Shown here piece by piece: positions 9,031 to 17,570 of a stretch of 64,000 bases of DNA. The notes beneath the pieces were generated by a model. The model did not search any database. It had not been told where the DNA came from and saw nothing but the letters and a program-made list of their open reading frames with translations. Location: positions 1 to 64,000 of the forward strand of contig NSHZ01000002.1 in the NCBI GenBank assembly GCA_002737595.1. Reading direction: 5' to 3'. The translations under genes and the position numbers were made by a program. Numbering within the stretch: the stretch's first letter is position 1; the number at the start of each line of letters is the position of its first letter. The DNA is from Actinomycetota bacterium (GTDB taxonomy: Bacteria > Actinomycetota > Actinomycetes > Nanopelagicales > Nanopelagicaceae).

Positions 9031-9475
9031 ACCAAGGGAATTCAATCCACTTATTGGTCTTTTTCCAAGCAAATTCAGGTTTTTCTACACTGCGTGGCTT
9101 CTCATACAAAACCGCACACTTTACTTCGGCAACGTGACCCGCACAGAACGCTTTCACTAGTGCCAGTGTGGCACCGGTATCTGCCACATCATCAGCAACA
9201 AGTACGCGAGCGCCGGTGAGATCTACTTGGTTAGGTACTGGTGGAAGAACAACAGGCATTGGTAACCGCTCATCGACGCCGGTATAGAACTCCACACTCA
9301 TCGTGAAGGTGTTCTTCACACCGAGTGCGTAACCCAGCGCACCACCAATTAACAATCCACCGCGAGCGATCGAGAGAATGATGTCGGGTTGATATCCAGA
9401 ATCTGCAATCTGTTGAGCAAGTTCTCGGACCGCGGTGCCGAAGTCTGCGTACTCAAGACGTTCGCGCTCGCTCAT
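8996..9475 (-). CDS. Phosphoribosyltransferase domain protein
   Basis: 159 aa type I phosphoribosyltransferase. The PRPP-binding loop is VLVADDVADTGATLALV, and DIILSIARGGLLIGGALGYALG is the N-terminal nucleotide/pyrophosphate region. The size and the RGG motif resemble xanthine/guanine phosphoribosyltransferases, so purine salvage is likely but the base is not certain. The frame extends to 9556, but ATG 9475 (MSERERLEYADFG) gives the normal length and avoids most overlap with dcd. It follows dcd with a 4-nt gap, making a small nucleotide-metabolism operon. Confidence 0.87.
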   Translation of the reverse strand: MSERERLEYADFGTAVRELAQQIADSGYQPDIILSIARGGLLIGGALGYALGVKNTFTMSVEFYTGVDERLPMPVVLPPVPNQVDLTGARVLVADDVADTGATLALVKAFCAGHVAEVKCAVLYEKPRSVEKPEFAWKKTNKWIEFPWSTQEPVVANVK

Positions 9476-9479
9476 ATTC

Positions 9480-10055
9480 CTAAATCTTTGATTGATGGAA
9501 GTTGAGGTAACTCTTGCTCGGTGTGGGGCCGCGTTGTCCTTGATAACGCGAGCCATACTTCGCCGATCCGTATGGATGCTCTGCTGGTGAAGAAAGCTTG
9601 ATGAGGCAGAGCTGCCCGATCTTCATTCCTGGGAAAAGTTTGACTGGGAGATTAGCCACGTTTGAAAGTTCAAGAGTGATGTGCCCGGAGAAGCCAGGAT
9701 CAATAAAGCCAGCAGTGGAGTGAGTGAGCAAACCAAGGCGACCGAGCGAAGACTTTCCTTCAAGACGTCCCGCAATGTCATCGGGAAGAGTGATCACTTC
9801 GTAAGTGCTCGCGAGTACAAATTCGCCTGGGTGGAGAATGAAGGGCTCGTCGCCCTCGGTCTCTACAGCGCGGGTGAGGTCTGGTTGCTCAACGGAAGGG
9901 TCAATGACCGAGTACTTATGGTTTTCAAAGACTCGGAAGAAGCGGTCAAGGCGTACATCAACGCTCGATGGTTGGATCATGGCCTCGGTGAAGGGTTCGA
10001 CCTGCACCCGTCCGGCGGCGATCTCAGCCCGGATATCGCGGTCACTCAGTAGCAC
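9480..10055 (-). CDS. dcd: dCTP deaminase (DCD/DUT type)
   Basis: 191 aa trimeric enzyme converting dCTP to dUTP; some actinobacterial forms also hydrolyse to dUMP. It has [12 protein letters not shown], the substrate site [32 protein letters not shown] with catalytic Glu, and the C-terminal [14 protein letters not shown] lid typical of the actinobacterial bifunctional DCD-DUT group. Bifunctionality is inferred from that resemblance. GTG 10055 is the start, preceded by TAGGGT at 7 nt, so the mRNA is probably leaderless. Leads an operon with the phosphoribosyltransferase. Confidence 0.95.
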   Translation of the reverse strand: MLLSDRDIRAEIAAGRVQVEPFTEAMIQPSSVDVRLDRFFRVFENHKYSVIDPSVEQPDLTRAVETEGDEPFILHPGEFVLASTYEVITLPDDIAGRLEGKSSLGRLGLLTHSTAGFIDPGFSGHITLELSNVANLPVKLFPGMKIGQLCLIKLSSPAEHPYGSAKYGSRYQGQRGPTPSKSYLNFHQSKI

Positions 10056-10062
10056 GTAGTAG

Positions 10063-10068
10063 ACCCTA
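10063..10068 (-). promoter_or_regulatory. Putative -10 box of leaderless dcd mRNA
   Basis: TAGGGT on the minus strand ends 7 nt before the GTG start of dcd, placing the transcription start on or next to the start codon. No clear Shine-Dalgarno sequence is present. It fits the TANNNT pattern seen at several other starts here. Confidence 0.55.
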
Positions 10069-10095
10069 CCGGTGGAGGGCTAAACTTCCACATGC

Positions 10096-10169
10096 GCGGG
10101 CGTAGTGAAATGGCATCACAAGAGCTTCCCAAGCTTTTAGCGCGGGTTCGATTCCCGTCGCCCGCTCCA
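10096..10169 (+). tRNA. tRNA-Gly (anticodon CCC)
   Basis: Full cloverleaf: acceptor GCGGGCG pairs with CGCCCGC. The D arm is GTGA/TCAC and the anticodon stem AGAGC/GCTTT closes the loop TTCCCAA (anticodon CCC). The T arm is GCGGG-TTCGATT-CCCGT, with discriminator T as expected for glycine. CCA is encoded (10167-10169), unlike the two other tRNAs here. It lies between dcd and the proline racemase-family gene. Confidence 0.95.
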
Positions 10170-10194
10170 ATTTTCTCCGATGAGGGAGGGTTGT

Positions 10195-11202
10195 ATGAAA
10201 ATCACTACTGAGGACTTTCACACCGGCGGTGAACCTTTCCGTATCGTCACCGGCGGCGTTCCGGAGATACTCGGCGATACCGTCTTGGAGCGACGCGAGT
10301 ATGCCACCCATAATCTTGGAGTAGATCGCGTACGCCAACTGCTCTGCCATGAACCGCGCGGGCATGCCGATATGTATGGCTGCTTTGTTATTCCACCCAA
10401 TGATAGTGGCGCTGATTTTGGTGTGCTCTTCTGGCATAAGGACGGTTACTCCACCGCATGTGGTCATGGAACTATCGCACTCGGCGAGTGGGCAGTGCGC
10501 ACCGGACGGGTGCGAGCTGATGACAACGGCGAGACAGATGTAGTGATCGATGTGCCCTCGGGACGTGTCACTGCTCGTGTGAAGCGTAAAGAAGGAAAAA
10601 CTGTTGACGTTACCTTTAGGAATGTTCCTTCCTATGTTGTGGGTCAGAATATTGAGATTGAAACTTCACTTGGACGAGTAATGGTTGATGTGAGTTACGG
10701 CGGCGCTATGTACGTAAGTCTTGAGGCTGCTCTCGTTGGCCTCAAGGTAGATGCTGATCATTACTCCCAATTAATTGCAATAGGACGCGAAATCAAGTGG
10801 CTTCTTAACGATGCTCCGGTGGCACAACATAAGAGTGATCCGCGTTTATCTGGCATCTATGGAACCATCATCTATGAAGATCTCGGCAAGACTTCCGATG
10901 GTATTCATCAACGAAATGTGACGATCTTCGCCGATGGTGAAGTGGATCGTTCCCCTTGTGGTTCCGGTACAAGTGCACGTATCGCACTTTTAAATGCTGA
11001 AGGAAAGCTGGCAGAAGGTGATGTGCTCACTCACGACTCCATTGTGAATTCGCGTTTTCTTGGATGCATTGTCGGTACTGCGAGCGCAGATGGATACGAC
11101 GCAGTGATTCCAGAAGTGAGTGGAAATGCCTATCCCACAGGTGAACACCGCTTCATCTTTGAAGAAGATGATGAAGTCGGGCTTGGATTTGTCTTTCGTT
11201 AA
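10195..11202 (+). CDS. Proline racemase / hydroxyproline epimerase family protein
   Basis: 335 aa. The family active site uses two opposing residues. Here the first is Cys in STACGHGTIALG and the second Cys in DRSPCGSGTSAR, so both thiols of racemases/epimerases are present; the related trans-3-hydroxyproline dehydratases have Thr at the second position. Substrate may be proline or 4-hydroxyproline; the neighbourhood does not decide. ATG 10195 follows a strong GAGGGAGGG ribosome site; an in-frame ATG at 10180 is less suitable. It stands alone after tRNA-Gly, and its end overlaps the convergent phosphatase gene by 4 bp. Confidence 0.88.
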   Translation: MKITTEDFHTGGEPFRIVTGGVPEILGDTVLERREYATHNLGVDRVRQLLCHEPRGHADMYGCFVIPPNDSGADFGVLFWHKDGYSTACGHGTIALGEWAVRTGRVRADDNGETDVVIDVPSGRVTARVKRKEGKTVDVTFRNVPSYVVGQNIEIETSLGRVMVDVSYGGAMYVSLEAALVGLKVDADHYSQLIAIGREIKWLLNDAPVAQHKSDPRLSGIYGTIIYEDLGKTSDGIHQRNVTIFADGEVDRSPCGSGTSARIALLNAEGKLAEGDVLTHDSIVNSRFLGCIVGTASADGYDAVIPEVSGNAYPTGEHRFIFEEDDEVGLGFVFR

Positions 11203-11666
11203 AGATTTTCTTGCAATCGACGATGTAACTCGCTTACTGACCTTTCGATGATGTCAAAGACTTCTTCATAATCTTTGCGCGTCCCGTAATAGGGATCTGC
11301 AAGATCTACCTCTCCATCAGCTTCGAGATCGAATTCCCGGAGGTAGTGAATCTTTGCGAGTGCATCATCATTCGGTGCCATCGCGCGCACTGCCTTCATG
11401 TGTCCTGAATCAGCCACCAGGATGAGATCGAACTCCTCAAAGAAGCGGGGGTGAAATTGTTGCGCCCGATGGTCATGCTGGTAGCCACGATCTTCCCAGG
11501 TAGCGACCGCCTCCCGGCTAGCTCCCTGCCCCACGTGCCAATTGCCAGTCCCGGAACTGCCATGTTCAACTCCGGGGAAGTAATAGCGAATCACCACCTC
11601 CATGGAGGGTGAGCGGCAGATATTGCCACTACAGACGCTCATAATCCGCGGGGAATCCGGTGCCAT
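11199..11666 (-). CDS. Low-molecular-weight protein-tyrosine phosphatase
   Basis: 155 aa. The catalytic P-loop CSGNICRSPS (C-X5-R) is about 11 residues from the start, and the general-acid loop DPYYGTRKDYEEVFDIIE is near the C-terminus, both hallmarks of LMW-PTPs. GSSGTGNWHVGQG is the conserved segment between them. The frame is open to 11798, but ATG 11666 gives the family's usual length and has TATCAT 6 nt upstream, suggesting a leaderless mRNA. Substrates are unknown. Confidence 0.93.
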   Translation of the reverse strand: MAPDSPRIMSVCSGNICRSPSMEVVIRYYFPGVEHGSSGTGNWHVGQGASREAVATWEDRGYQHDHRAQQFHPRFFEEFDLILVADSGHMKAVRAMAPNDDALAKIHYLREFDLEADGEVDLADPYYGTRKDYEEVFDIIERSVSELHRRLQENL

Positions 11667-11672
11667 CACATG

Positions 11673-11678
11673 ATGATA
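11673..11678 (-). promoter_or_regulatory. Putative -10 box of leaderless phosphatase mRNA
   Basis: TATCAT on the minus strand lies 6 nt before ATG 11666; transcription would start at or beside the A of the start codon. It also helps choose this start over the longer frame. Confidence 0.55.
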
Positions 11679-11796
11679 GGCATCCCATCGGCATATTTGA
11701 GGGATAAAAGTGAGTTTTGCCGCTTGCCAAAGAGCCCGACCTGGAGGAACATATAAGTTACCGGTGAGTAACATAGCCACTCTTTGAGGAGTTCCC

Positions 11797-13626
11797 ATGG
11801 GCCACTACACAGCCAACCTGCGCGATATTGAATTCGTACTCTTCGACCTGCTGGGTCGAGAGAAAGTCATGGGGCAAGGCCCCTTCGCCGAGATTGATCG
11901 CCCCACCGCTATGAGCATGCTTGAAGAAGTAAAGCGCCTTGCCGAAAATGAACTCGCTGATTCATTCGTGATCGGAGATCGCGAAGGTGCGCGCTTCGAT
12001 AAAGAGACCGGCAACGTCTACCTACCTGCAGAATTTAAGAAGTCATACGACGCATACGTTGAAGGTGGCTGGTGGCATGTTGATGCTCCTGCCGCACTTG
12101 GCGGAATAGTAATTCCACCATCTGTTCGTTGGGCAATTGCAGAAATGGTTCTTGGCTCTAATCCCGCAATTCACATTTATGCTTCCGGGTCTTCTTTCTC
12201 ACAAGTGCTATATGAACTCGGTACGGATTACCAAAAGACTCTCGCAAAAATCATGGTCGATAAATTGTGGACTGCCACCATGTTGCTCACTGAGCCAGAC
12301 GCTGGCAGCGATGTTGGCGCCGGACGTTCTAAGGCAGTGCAACAAGCAGATGGTACGTGGCATCTCACCGGAACGAAGCGCTATATTACATCTGGAGATA
12401 GCGATCTCTCAGACAACGTCATTCACTTTGTACTCGCTCGCCCAGAAGGTGCCGGACCTGGTACTAAGGGTCTTTCGCTCTTCGTCGTCCCTAAATTCCA
12501 CTTCGACGATAAAACTGGAGAACTCGGTAAGCGCAACGGAATTTACGTCACGAACATCGAATCAAAAATGGGCCTCAATGTTTCATCCACTTGTGAGATA
12601 TCGATGGGTGAAAAGGAACCTTGCGTCGGTTTACTCCTCGGAGACGTGCATAACGGCATCGCGCAAATGTTTAAGGTCATCGAGTTTGCTCGCATGATGG
12701 TCGGCACAAAAGCCATCTCCACTTTGAGTGCGGGATACCAACAGGCACTTGCTTACGCAAAGACTCGCGTTCAAGGCCCCGATATGACAAAGATGACTGA
12801 TAAGGCAAGCCCACGTGTCACCATCATTAACCACCCAGATGTACGTCGCTCACTCATCACCCAGAAGGCTTATGCCGAAGGAATGCGCGCCCTCGTGCTC
12901 TACACCGCTAGTTTGCAAGACGACATTGTGCTCGCTGAAGCTGCCGGCGAGGATACGTCCCAGCTTGTAGCAATGAACGATCTCATGCTTCCCATCGTCA
13001 AGGGATTTGGTAGCGAGCGCGCTTGGGTGCTGCTCGGTACTGAGAGCTTGCAAACCTTCGGTGGCGCTGGTTTCACCCAAGATTGGCCCCTTGAGCAGTA
13101 CGTACGCGACGCCAAGATCGACACCCTTTACGAAGGCACAACGGCCATCCAGGGTATGGACTTCTTCTTCCGCAAGATCGTGCGCGATAAAGGTCAAGCA
13201 CTCGCCACCATCGCCATGCAGGTATCAGAATTTGCTAAAGCAGACAACGGGAGTGGGTTCCTATCTGTAGAGCGCAACCTCTTGAGTAAGGCACTTGAAG
13301 ATGTACAAGCGATTATTGGCACTCTTGTGGGCCACGCCATGATGTCGCAGACGGAGCCAAAAGAGATCTACAAGGTGGGTCTCAACACTTCGCGACTGCT
13401 ACTCGCAACTGGTGATCTCGTAACGAGTTGGTTGCTTCTTCGCCAAGCTGAAATAGCCCAAGCTAAGTTCGCAGATGCCAACGTCCGCGATAAGTCTTTC
13501 TACGAAGGAAAAATTGCGGCGGCAAAGTTCTTTGCGGCTACCTACTTGCCACCCATTGCTGCGCAACGCATCGTTGCCGAGACCACGGATAACTCAATTA
13601 TGGAGATATCCGAAGCCGCTTTCTAG
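11797..13626 (+). CDS. Acyl-CoA dehydrogenase (long form)
   Basis: 609 aa FAD enzyme, longer than the 380-aa classic acyl-CoA dehydrogenases and matching the ~600-aa FadE class with an extra N-terminal segment ([16 protein letters not shown]) and a C-terminal extension. FAD-binding [23 protein letters not shown] and catalytic Glu in [12 protein letters not shown] are visible. It would perform the first oxidation step of fatty- or branched acyl-CoA degradation; chain length cannot be told. Start ATG 11797 follows GAGGAG. It stands alone, with only 7 nt before the convergent amidohydrolase; the branched-chain dehydrogenase genes are nearby. Confidence 0.94.
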   Translation: MGHYTANLRDIEFVLFDLLGREKVMGQGPFAEIDRPTAMSMLEEVKRLAENELADSFVIGDREGARFDKETGNVYLPAEFKKSYDAYVEGGWWHVDAPAALGGIVIPPSVRWAIAEMVLGSNPAIHIYASGSSFSQVLYELGTDYQKTLAKIMVDKLWTATMLLTEPDAGSDVGAGRSKAVQQADGTWHLTGTKRYITSGDSDLSDNVIHFVLARPEGAGPGTKGLSLFVVPKFHFDDKTGELGKRNGIYVTNIESKMGLNVSSTCEISMGEKEPCVGLLLGDVHNGIAQMFKVIEFARMMVGTKAISTLSAGYQQALAYAKTRVQGPDMTKMTDKASPRVTIINHPDVRRSLITQKAYAEGMRALVLYTASLQDDIVLAEAAGEDTSQLVAMNDLMLPIVKGFGSERAWVLLGTESLQTFGGAGFTQDWPLEQYVRDAKIDTLYEGTTAIQGMDFFFRKIVRDKGQALATIAMQVSEFAKADNGSGFLSVERNLLSKALEDVQAIIGTLVGHAMMSQTEPKEIYKVGLNTSRLLLATGDLVTSWLLLRQAEIAQAKFADANVRDKSFYEGKIAAAKFFAATYLPPIAAQRIVAETTDNSIMEISEAAF

Positions 13627-13633
13627 ATCTAGG

Positions 13634-14407
13634 TTATGTGCGACGATCTCTTAAGACCGGAAATACCTCACGAGTCTTATCAACCGTTTCAATATCCAGA
13701 TCGCAAGTAAGAACTTCCTCATCGTCCCCACCTTCGGCAAGTACTGCTCCCCATGGATCAACGATAACTGACCGACCACCAAGAACAATGTCACCTTGTA
13801 TTCCAACGCCGTTACACGCAATCACAAAGCATTGATTCTCGACTGCGCGTGCACGCGTAAGTAATGACCAATGCGCAATGCGTCGTTCTGGCCAAGCTGA
13901 TGGAATGAGGAAGATCTTGGAGCCAAGATCTAATAGTGCGCGATACATCTCTGGGAAACGTACGTCGTAACAGATACTCAATCCAGCACGACCCCACGGA
14001 AGATCAACTGTCACGAGATCGTTTCCTGCCGCAAGCACTGTGGTTTCGCCACCAGTAAACCCAAAGAGGTGGCGCTTTGCATATTTCCCTACTAACTCGC
14101 CAGTCGGTGAAATAACGATTGCAGTGTTACGCAATTTTCCATCGTCATCGCGAGTAACAAGTGATCCACCATGTAACCACACGTGTGCTTCTTCGGCGGC
14201 GGCTTGCAACGCACTTACTGCGAGACCATCAATGGATTCTGCGGTCTCTGGGAATGTGGGAAATGCAAAGCCACCTTGTACCCAGAGCTCAGGAAGAATC
14301 ACAAAATCGGCAGCTGATTGCGCTCTCACTAATGCCGCAGCGCGATCAATGCGTTCGCTAATCGGCTCTGATAAATCGGTCCGCAATTGAATGACATGGG
14401 CTCGCAT
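13634..14407 (-). CDS. Carbon-nitrogen hydrolase (nitrilase superfamily, omega-amidase-like)
   Basis: 257 aa. The Glu-Lys-Cys triad of the nitrilase fold is visible: Glu in DFVILPELWVQGG, Lys in YAKRHLFGFTGGE, and Cys in LSICYDVRFPEMYR. The CYDVRFPE motif and following IPSAWPERRIAHW resemble omega-amidase/NitA-type enzymes that hydrolyse alpha-keto acid amides such as 2-oxoglutaramate, but substrate is uncertain. Start ATG 14407 lies only 19 nt from the divergent start at 14427, so the two promoters overlap. Confidence 0.9.
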   Translation of the reverse strand: MRAHVIQLRTDLSEPISERIDRAAALVRAQSAADFVILPELWVQGGFAFPTFPETAESIDGLAVSALQAAAEEAHVWLHGGSLVTRDDDGKLRNTAIVISPTGELVGKYAKRHLFGFTGGETTVLAAGNDLVTVDLPWGRAGLSICYDVRFPEMYRALLDLGSKIFLIPSAWPERRIAHWSLLTRARAVENQCFVIACNGVGIQGDIVLGGRSVIVDPWGAVLAEGGDDEEVLTCDLDIETVDKTREVFPVLRDRRT

Positions 14408-14413
14408 AGGTAT

Positions 14414-14419
14414 TAGCCT
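14414..14419 (+). promoter_or_regulatory. Putative -10 box of leaderless MDMPI-type gene
   Basis: TAGCCT ends 7 nt before ATG 14427, with no Shine-Dalgarno sequence between. This promoter overlaps the first codons of the divergent amidohydrolase gene. Confidence 0.5.
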
Positions 14420-14426
14420 GCCACCT

Positions 14427-15251
14427 ATGTCCTCCCAGTCAGCAATTCATCCAGAAATGGAAGGCCTGCGCCTCGCCTGGCTCGAGAGTGTGGAAGCTAT
14501 ATCCACGCTTGGAGCCACCCTCTCTGACGAAGAGTGGGAGGCTCCAACTCCATGCCCCGGCTGGAGTCGAAAAGATCTCGTCAGCCACATTGTCGGCCTG
14601 GAGTCGAGAGTGCTCGGCGGCGAGATCCCTGATCCTGAAACGGTAGATGTCGCCAAGCCGTGGGTGAAGAATCCCTCCGCTGGTTTTATGGAAATCGATG
14701 TAGAAGTTCGTCGCGCGCGCCGCGGGCAGATTGTCTTTGGTGAGTTCATCGACATCACACACTTGCGCAACGAAGCGTGGCGGTTGGATGAGCGCACCAT
14801 TGAAACCCTCATCCACTTTGATCCCTTCGGTGAGATCTCACTCGGACTACTCCTCGGACGTCGCGTGATGGACATTTGGACGCACAATCAAGATTTGCGA
14901 ACATCACTTGGCATTCCCGGAGATGAACTTGGTCTCGGTGCGCAACACTCCTGGATGCTCCTGGGTGCAGGACTTCCGATGGTCTTTGGAAAACGGGGTG
15001 GGGCTAAGCCCGGTCAATCACTCTCGTTAGAAGTGCGCGATTGCTTTACATCACTCATTAAAGTTAATGACGAAGGTAAAGCTGCTTTCGTTACGACACT
15101 CAATGCACCCACGACTTCGATTTCGATAAGTGCTCATGAGTGGTACTTACTTGCAGCCGGTCGAGAAGGACGAGAGAAAGCAACTCCTGTTGTGAGTGGA
15201 GATGCAGAGTTAGCCGAACGCGTACTAACGAATTTTTCAATAACGCCTTAG
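14427..15251 (+). CDS. Maleylpyruvate isomerase N-terminal (DinB-fold) family protein
   Basis: 274 aa, of the actinobacterial family with a mycothiol-dependent maleylpyruvate isomerase (MDMPI) metal-binding domain. The N-terminal segment has LSDEEWEAPTPCPGWSRKDLVSHIVGLES, where the His of SHI and later acidic/His residues are the presumed metal ligands. A C-terminal domain of about 100 residues follows. Members with known function use mycothiol, the actinobacterial thiol; the role of this one is unknown. ATG 14427 was chosen over an earlier in-frame codon inside the divergent gene. Its stop abuts the convergent E2 gene with no gap. Confidence 0.8.
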   Translation: MSSQSAIHPEMEGLRLAWLESVEAISTLGATLSDEEWEAPTPCPGWSRKDLVSHIVGLESRVLGGEIPDPETVDVAKPWVKNPSAGFMEIDVEVRRARRGQIVFGEFIDITHLRNEAWRLDERTIETLIHFDPFGEISLGLLLGRRVMDIWTHNQDLRTSLGIPGDELGLGAQHSWMLLGAGLPMVFGKRGGAKPGQSLSLEVRDCFTSLIKVNDEGKAAFVTTLNAPTTSISISAHEWYLLAAGREGREKATPVVSGDAELAERVLTNFSITP

Positions 15252-16589
15252 TTACTCGTCGTCTCCGTTGTCTCCGTCATTATCGCTCTCATAGAGTTCA
15301 CTTGGATCTTCAAGTAGTGCACCAATACGTGCCAAGAAACGTGAACCAAGTTCTCCGTCAATCATTCGGTGATCGAATGAGAGAGTGAGTTGGCAAATAG
15401 GACGGACTTTCATCTTTCCCTTGACTGTCCATGGAATTTCACGGATCTGTCCCACAGCAAGAATCGCACCTTGGCCTGGCGTAAGAATAGGAGTGCCACC
15501 ATCAATTCCGAGTACACCCACATTAGTGATGGTAATAGTGCCATGTTGCATGCGGTTAGGTGGCGTACGACCTTCGCGCGCAGTGTCGACCAAACTCATT
15601 AATTCCTTCGCAAGTGTGGGTATATCCATACCATCGGCCTCGTGAATGACTGGCACAAGTAAGCCACGAGGAGTCGCCGCCGCAAATCCAATGTTGATGT
15701 AGCGACGAATAATTACTTCGTGATTAGCCTCATCCCAACTGGAATTAATCTTAGGAAATTCTTTTGTTGCCTGCAGTACAGCAGCTGCCACGATCAGCAG
15801 TGGAGAGACACGCAAGCCTTCAAACTCTTCCCAATCCTTAAGTTTCTTAACCGCTTTCAATGTTTTAGCAACATCAACCTGCAACCACACACTCACATGC
15901 GGAGCAGTAAAGGCGCTCGCGATCATGGCTTGCGCCATTTCTTTGAGTACGCCCTTTACTGGAATGCGATCCTCGCGATGCGGATCATAAGTTGTTGCAG
16001 ATGGTTGTTCCATGCCGTGCAGCGCCATTGCGGCATCGAGCACATCGGAACGAGTAATATTGCCACTCTTGCGAATGCGACGAATATCAACACCGAGATC
16101 TTTAGCAAGTTTACGAACTGGTGGCTTAGCGACCACGGGACCGTCGTGCAATTCCACGACAATACTTTCACCCAACTCTTCTTGGATGCCACTTGCCGCC
16201 TTACGAGCTCGGCGAGCAGGTGTCTGACCTTCTTTCACTCCGTAACCCACAAGTACAGCAGCCTGTTTCGGTTTTCCTGTAGGAACTTCAAGATTGCGAT
16301 CATCTTCTACCGGTGCTGCCGGTACTGCCGGAGCGCCGCTACTAGCAACGCCATCTTCAATCGTGATGATCACTGTCCCCACATCGACTGTCTCACCTTG
16401 ATTCACATTAAGAGCAGTAACCGTTCCAGCGTAAGGCGAAGGAAGTTCCACCGCAGCTTTCGCAGTTTCAATCTCACAAATCATCTGGTTGATGGTGACC
16501 ACATCACCGACGGTGACATACCACTGAAGAATTTCAGCTTCGGTTAAACCCTCGCCCACATCAGGGAGTCGGAAGTCGCGTAGCGCCAT
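15252..16589 (-). CDS. bkdC: 2-oxoacid dehydrogenase E2 (dihydrolipoamide acyltransferase)
   Basis: 445 aa E2 core of a 2-oxoacid dehydrogenase complex. One lipoyl domain at the N-terminus has the lipoylated Lys in EIETAKAAVELPSP. A hinge leads to the peripheral subunit-binding domain (PPVRKLAKDLGVDIRRI, about residues 155-190), then the catalytic domain ending with LSFDHRMIDGELGSRF, which has the active-site His and Asp. It is the third gene of the operon after E1 alpha and E1 beta. Split alpha/beta E1 and a single lipoyl domain fit a branched-chain-type complex better than pyruvate dehydrogenase. Confidence 0.93.
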   Translation of the reverse strand: MALRDFRLPDVGEGLTEAEILQWYVTVGDVVTINQMICEIETAKAAVELPSPYAGTVTALNVNQGETVDVGTVIITIEDGVASSGAPAVPAAPVEDDRNLEVPTGKPKQAAVLVGYGVKEGQTPARRARKAASGIQEELGESIVVELHDGPVVAKPPVRKLAKDLGVDIRRIRKSGNITRSDVLDAAMALHGMEQPSATTYDPHREDRIPVKGVLKEMAQAMIASAFTAPHVSVWLQVDVAKTLKAVKKLKDWEEFEGLRVSPLLIVAAAVLQATKEFPKINSSWDEANHEVIIRRYINIGFAAATPRGLLVPVIHEADGMDIPTLAKELMSLVDTAREGRTPPNRMQHGTITITNVGVLGIDGGTPILTPGQGAILAVGQIREIPWTVKGKMKVRPICQLTLSFDHRMIDGELGSRFLARIGALLEDPSELYESDNDGDNGDDE

Positions 16590-16601
16590 GATTCATCTCC
16601 T

Positions 16602-17570
16602 CTAGAAAGCGAATGCTCGGTCGATCGCATCAAGTGTGCGATCTAAGTCGGGTAGGTAGTGCTCTTCCAAACGTGCAGGTGGGTAAGGGACATTGAAGCC
16701 GCCGACCCGGAGCACGGGAGCATCGAGAGAGTAGAAGCACTCCTCGGTGATTTGGCTGGCGATTTCTGCCCCCAGGCCCAAGAAGGTGGGCGCCTCGTGC
16801 AAAATCACCACTCGGCCGGTCTTTTGGGCAGATTCAAAGACCGGGGCAAGGTCAAGGGGTGAGAGCGTTCGGAGATCCATGACTTCAACAGAACGACCCT
16901 CTTTCACGCAGACCGCCGCTACCTCAATGGCGGTACGCACGGTAGGTCCATACGAGATAAGTGTTAAGTCATTACCTTCTTGCACTGTCCGGGTCTCATG
17001 CAAACCAAGTGAAGGTGCTGCTTCATCGATTTCGGCTTTATCCCAGTAGCGACGCTTAGGTTCAAAGAAGATCACCGGATCATCAGATTGGATCGCTTGT
17101 TGCATCATCCAATAAGCATCATTTGGATTGGAACAGGTGACGACTCGAAGACCGGCCGTATGCGCAAAGTAGGTCTCGTTGCTTTCGGAGTGATGTTCAA
17201 CCGCACCAATTCCGCCACCGTAAGGAATGCGAACAACTACCGGTAATTTCAAGGTGCCAAGCGAGCGTGAATGCATCTTCGCTAGCTGTGAAGTGATCTG
17301 ATCAAAAGCTGGATAGACGAATCCATCAAATTGAATTTCGCAGACAGGGCGATACCCGCGGAGAGCTAAACCAATTGCAGTTCCAAGGATCCCCGACTCG
17401 GCGAGTGGTGTATCAATGATGCGATCTTCACCGAACTCGCTCTGGAGATTTTCGGTAATTCGGAAAACGCCACCAAGCTTGCCGACATCTTCGCCCATGA
17501 CTAAGACCTTTGGATCTTCAGTGAGCGCTCGGCGCAACCCCATGTTGATTGCTTTTCCTAGAGTGATCAC
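16602..17570 (-). CDS. bkdB: 2-oxoacid dehydrogenase E1 component, beta subunit
   Basis: 322 aa transketolase-like beta subunit of E1. It has the pyrimidine-binding domain with GEDVGKLGGVFRIT, DTPLAESGILGTAIGLA and EIQFDGFVYPAFDQI, and the C-terminal transketolase domain EVMDLRTLSPLD. It pairs with the alpha subunit to bind thiamine diphosphate. The GTG start (17570) overlaps the E1 alpha stop as GTGA, showing tight coupling; E2 follows after 12 nt. Confidence 0.94.
   Translation of the reverse strand: MITLGKAINMGLRRALTEDPKVLVMGEDVGKLGGVFRITENLQSEFGEDRIIDTPLAESGILGTAIGLALRGYRPVCEIQFDGFVYPAFDQITSQLAKMHSRSLGTLKLPVVVRIPYGGGIGAVEHHSESNETYFAHTAGLRVVTCSNPNDAYWMMQQAIQSDDPVIFFEPKRRYWDKAEIDEAAPSLGLHETRTVQEGNDLTLISYGPTVRTAIEVAAVCVKEGRSVEVMDLRTLSPLDLAPVFESAQKTGRVVILHEAPTFLGLGAEIASQITEECFYSLDAPVLRVGGFNVPYPPARLEEHYLPDLDRTLDAIDRAFAF

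Noticed and set aside
10066..10467. 133-codon open frame on the minus strand across tRNA-Gly
   Set aside because: It is antisense to the tRNA and to the start of the racemase gene; part of its sequence is just the tRNA complement.
10096..11202. Integrated element at tRNA-Gly
   Set aside because: No direct repeat of the tRNA 3' end, integrase or phage gene was seen nearby.
12137..12697. 186-codon open frame inside the acyl-CoA dehydrogenase gene
   Set aside because: Same-strand frame shift of a well-supported gene; no independent features.
15720..16547. 275-codon open frame antisense to the E2 gene
   Set aside because: Long, but Cys/His/Phe-rich and without motifs; a shadow of the clearly coding E2 gene.
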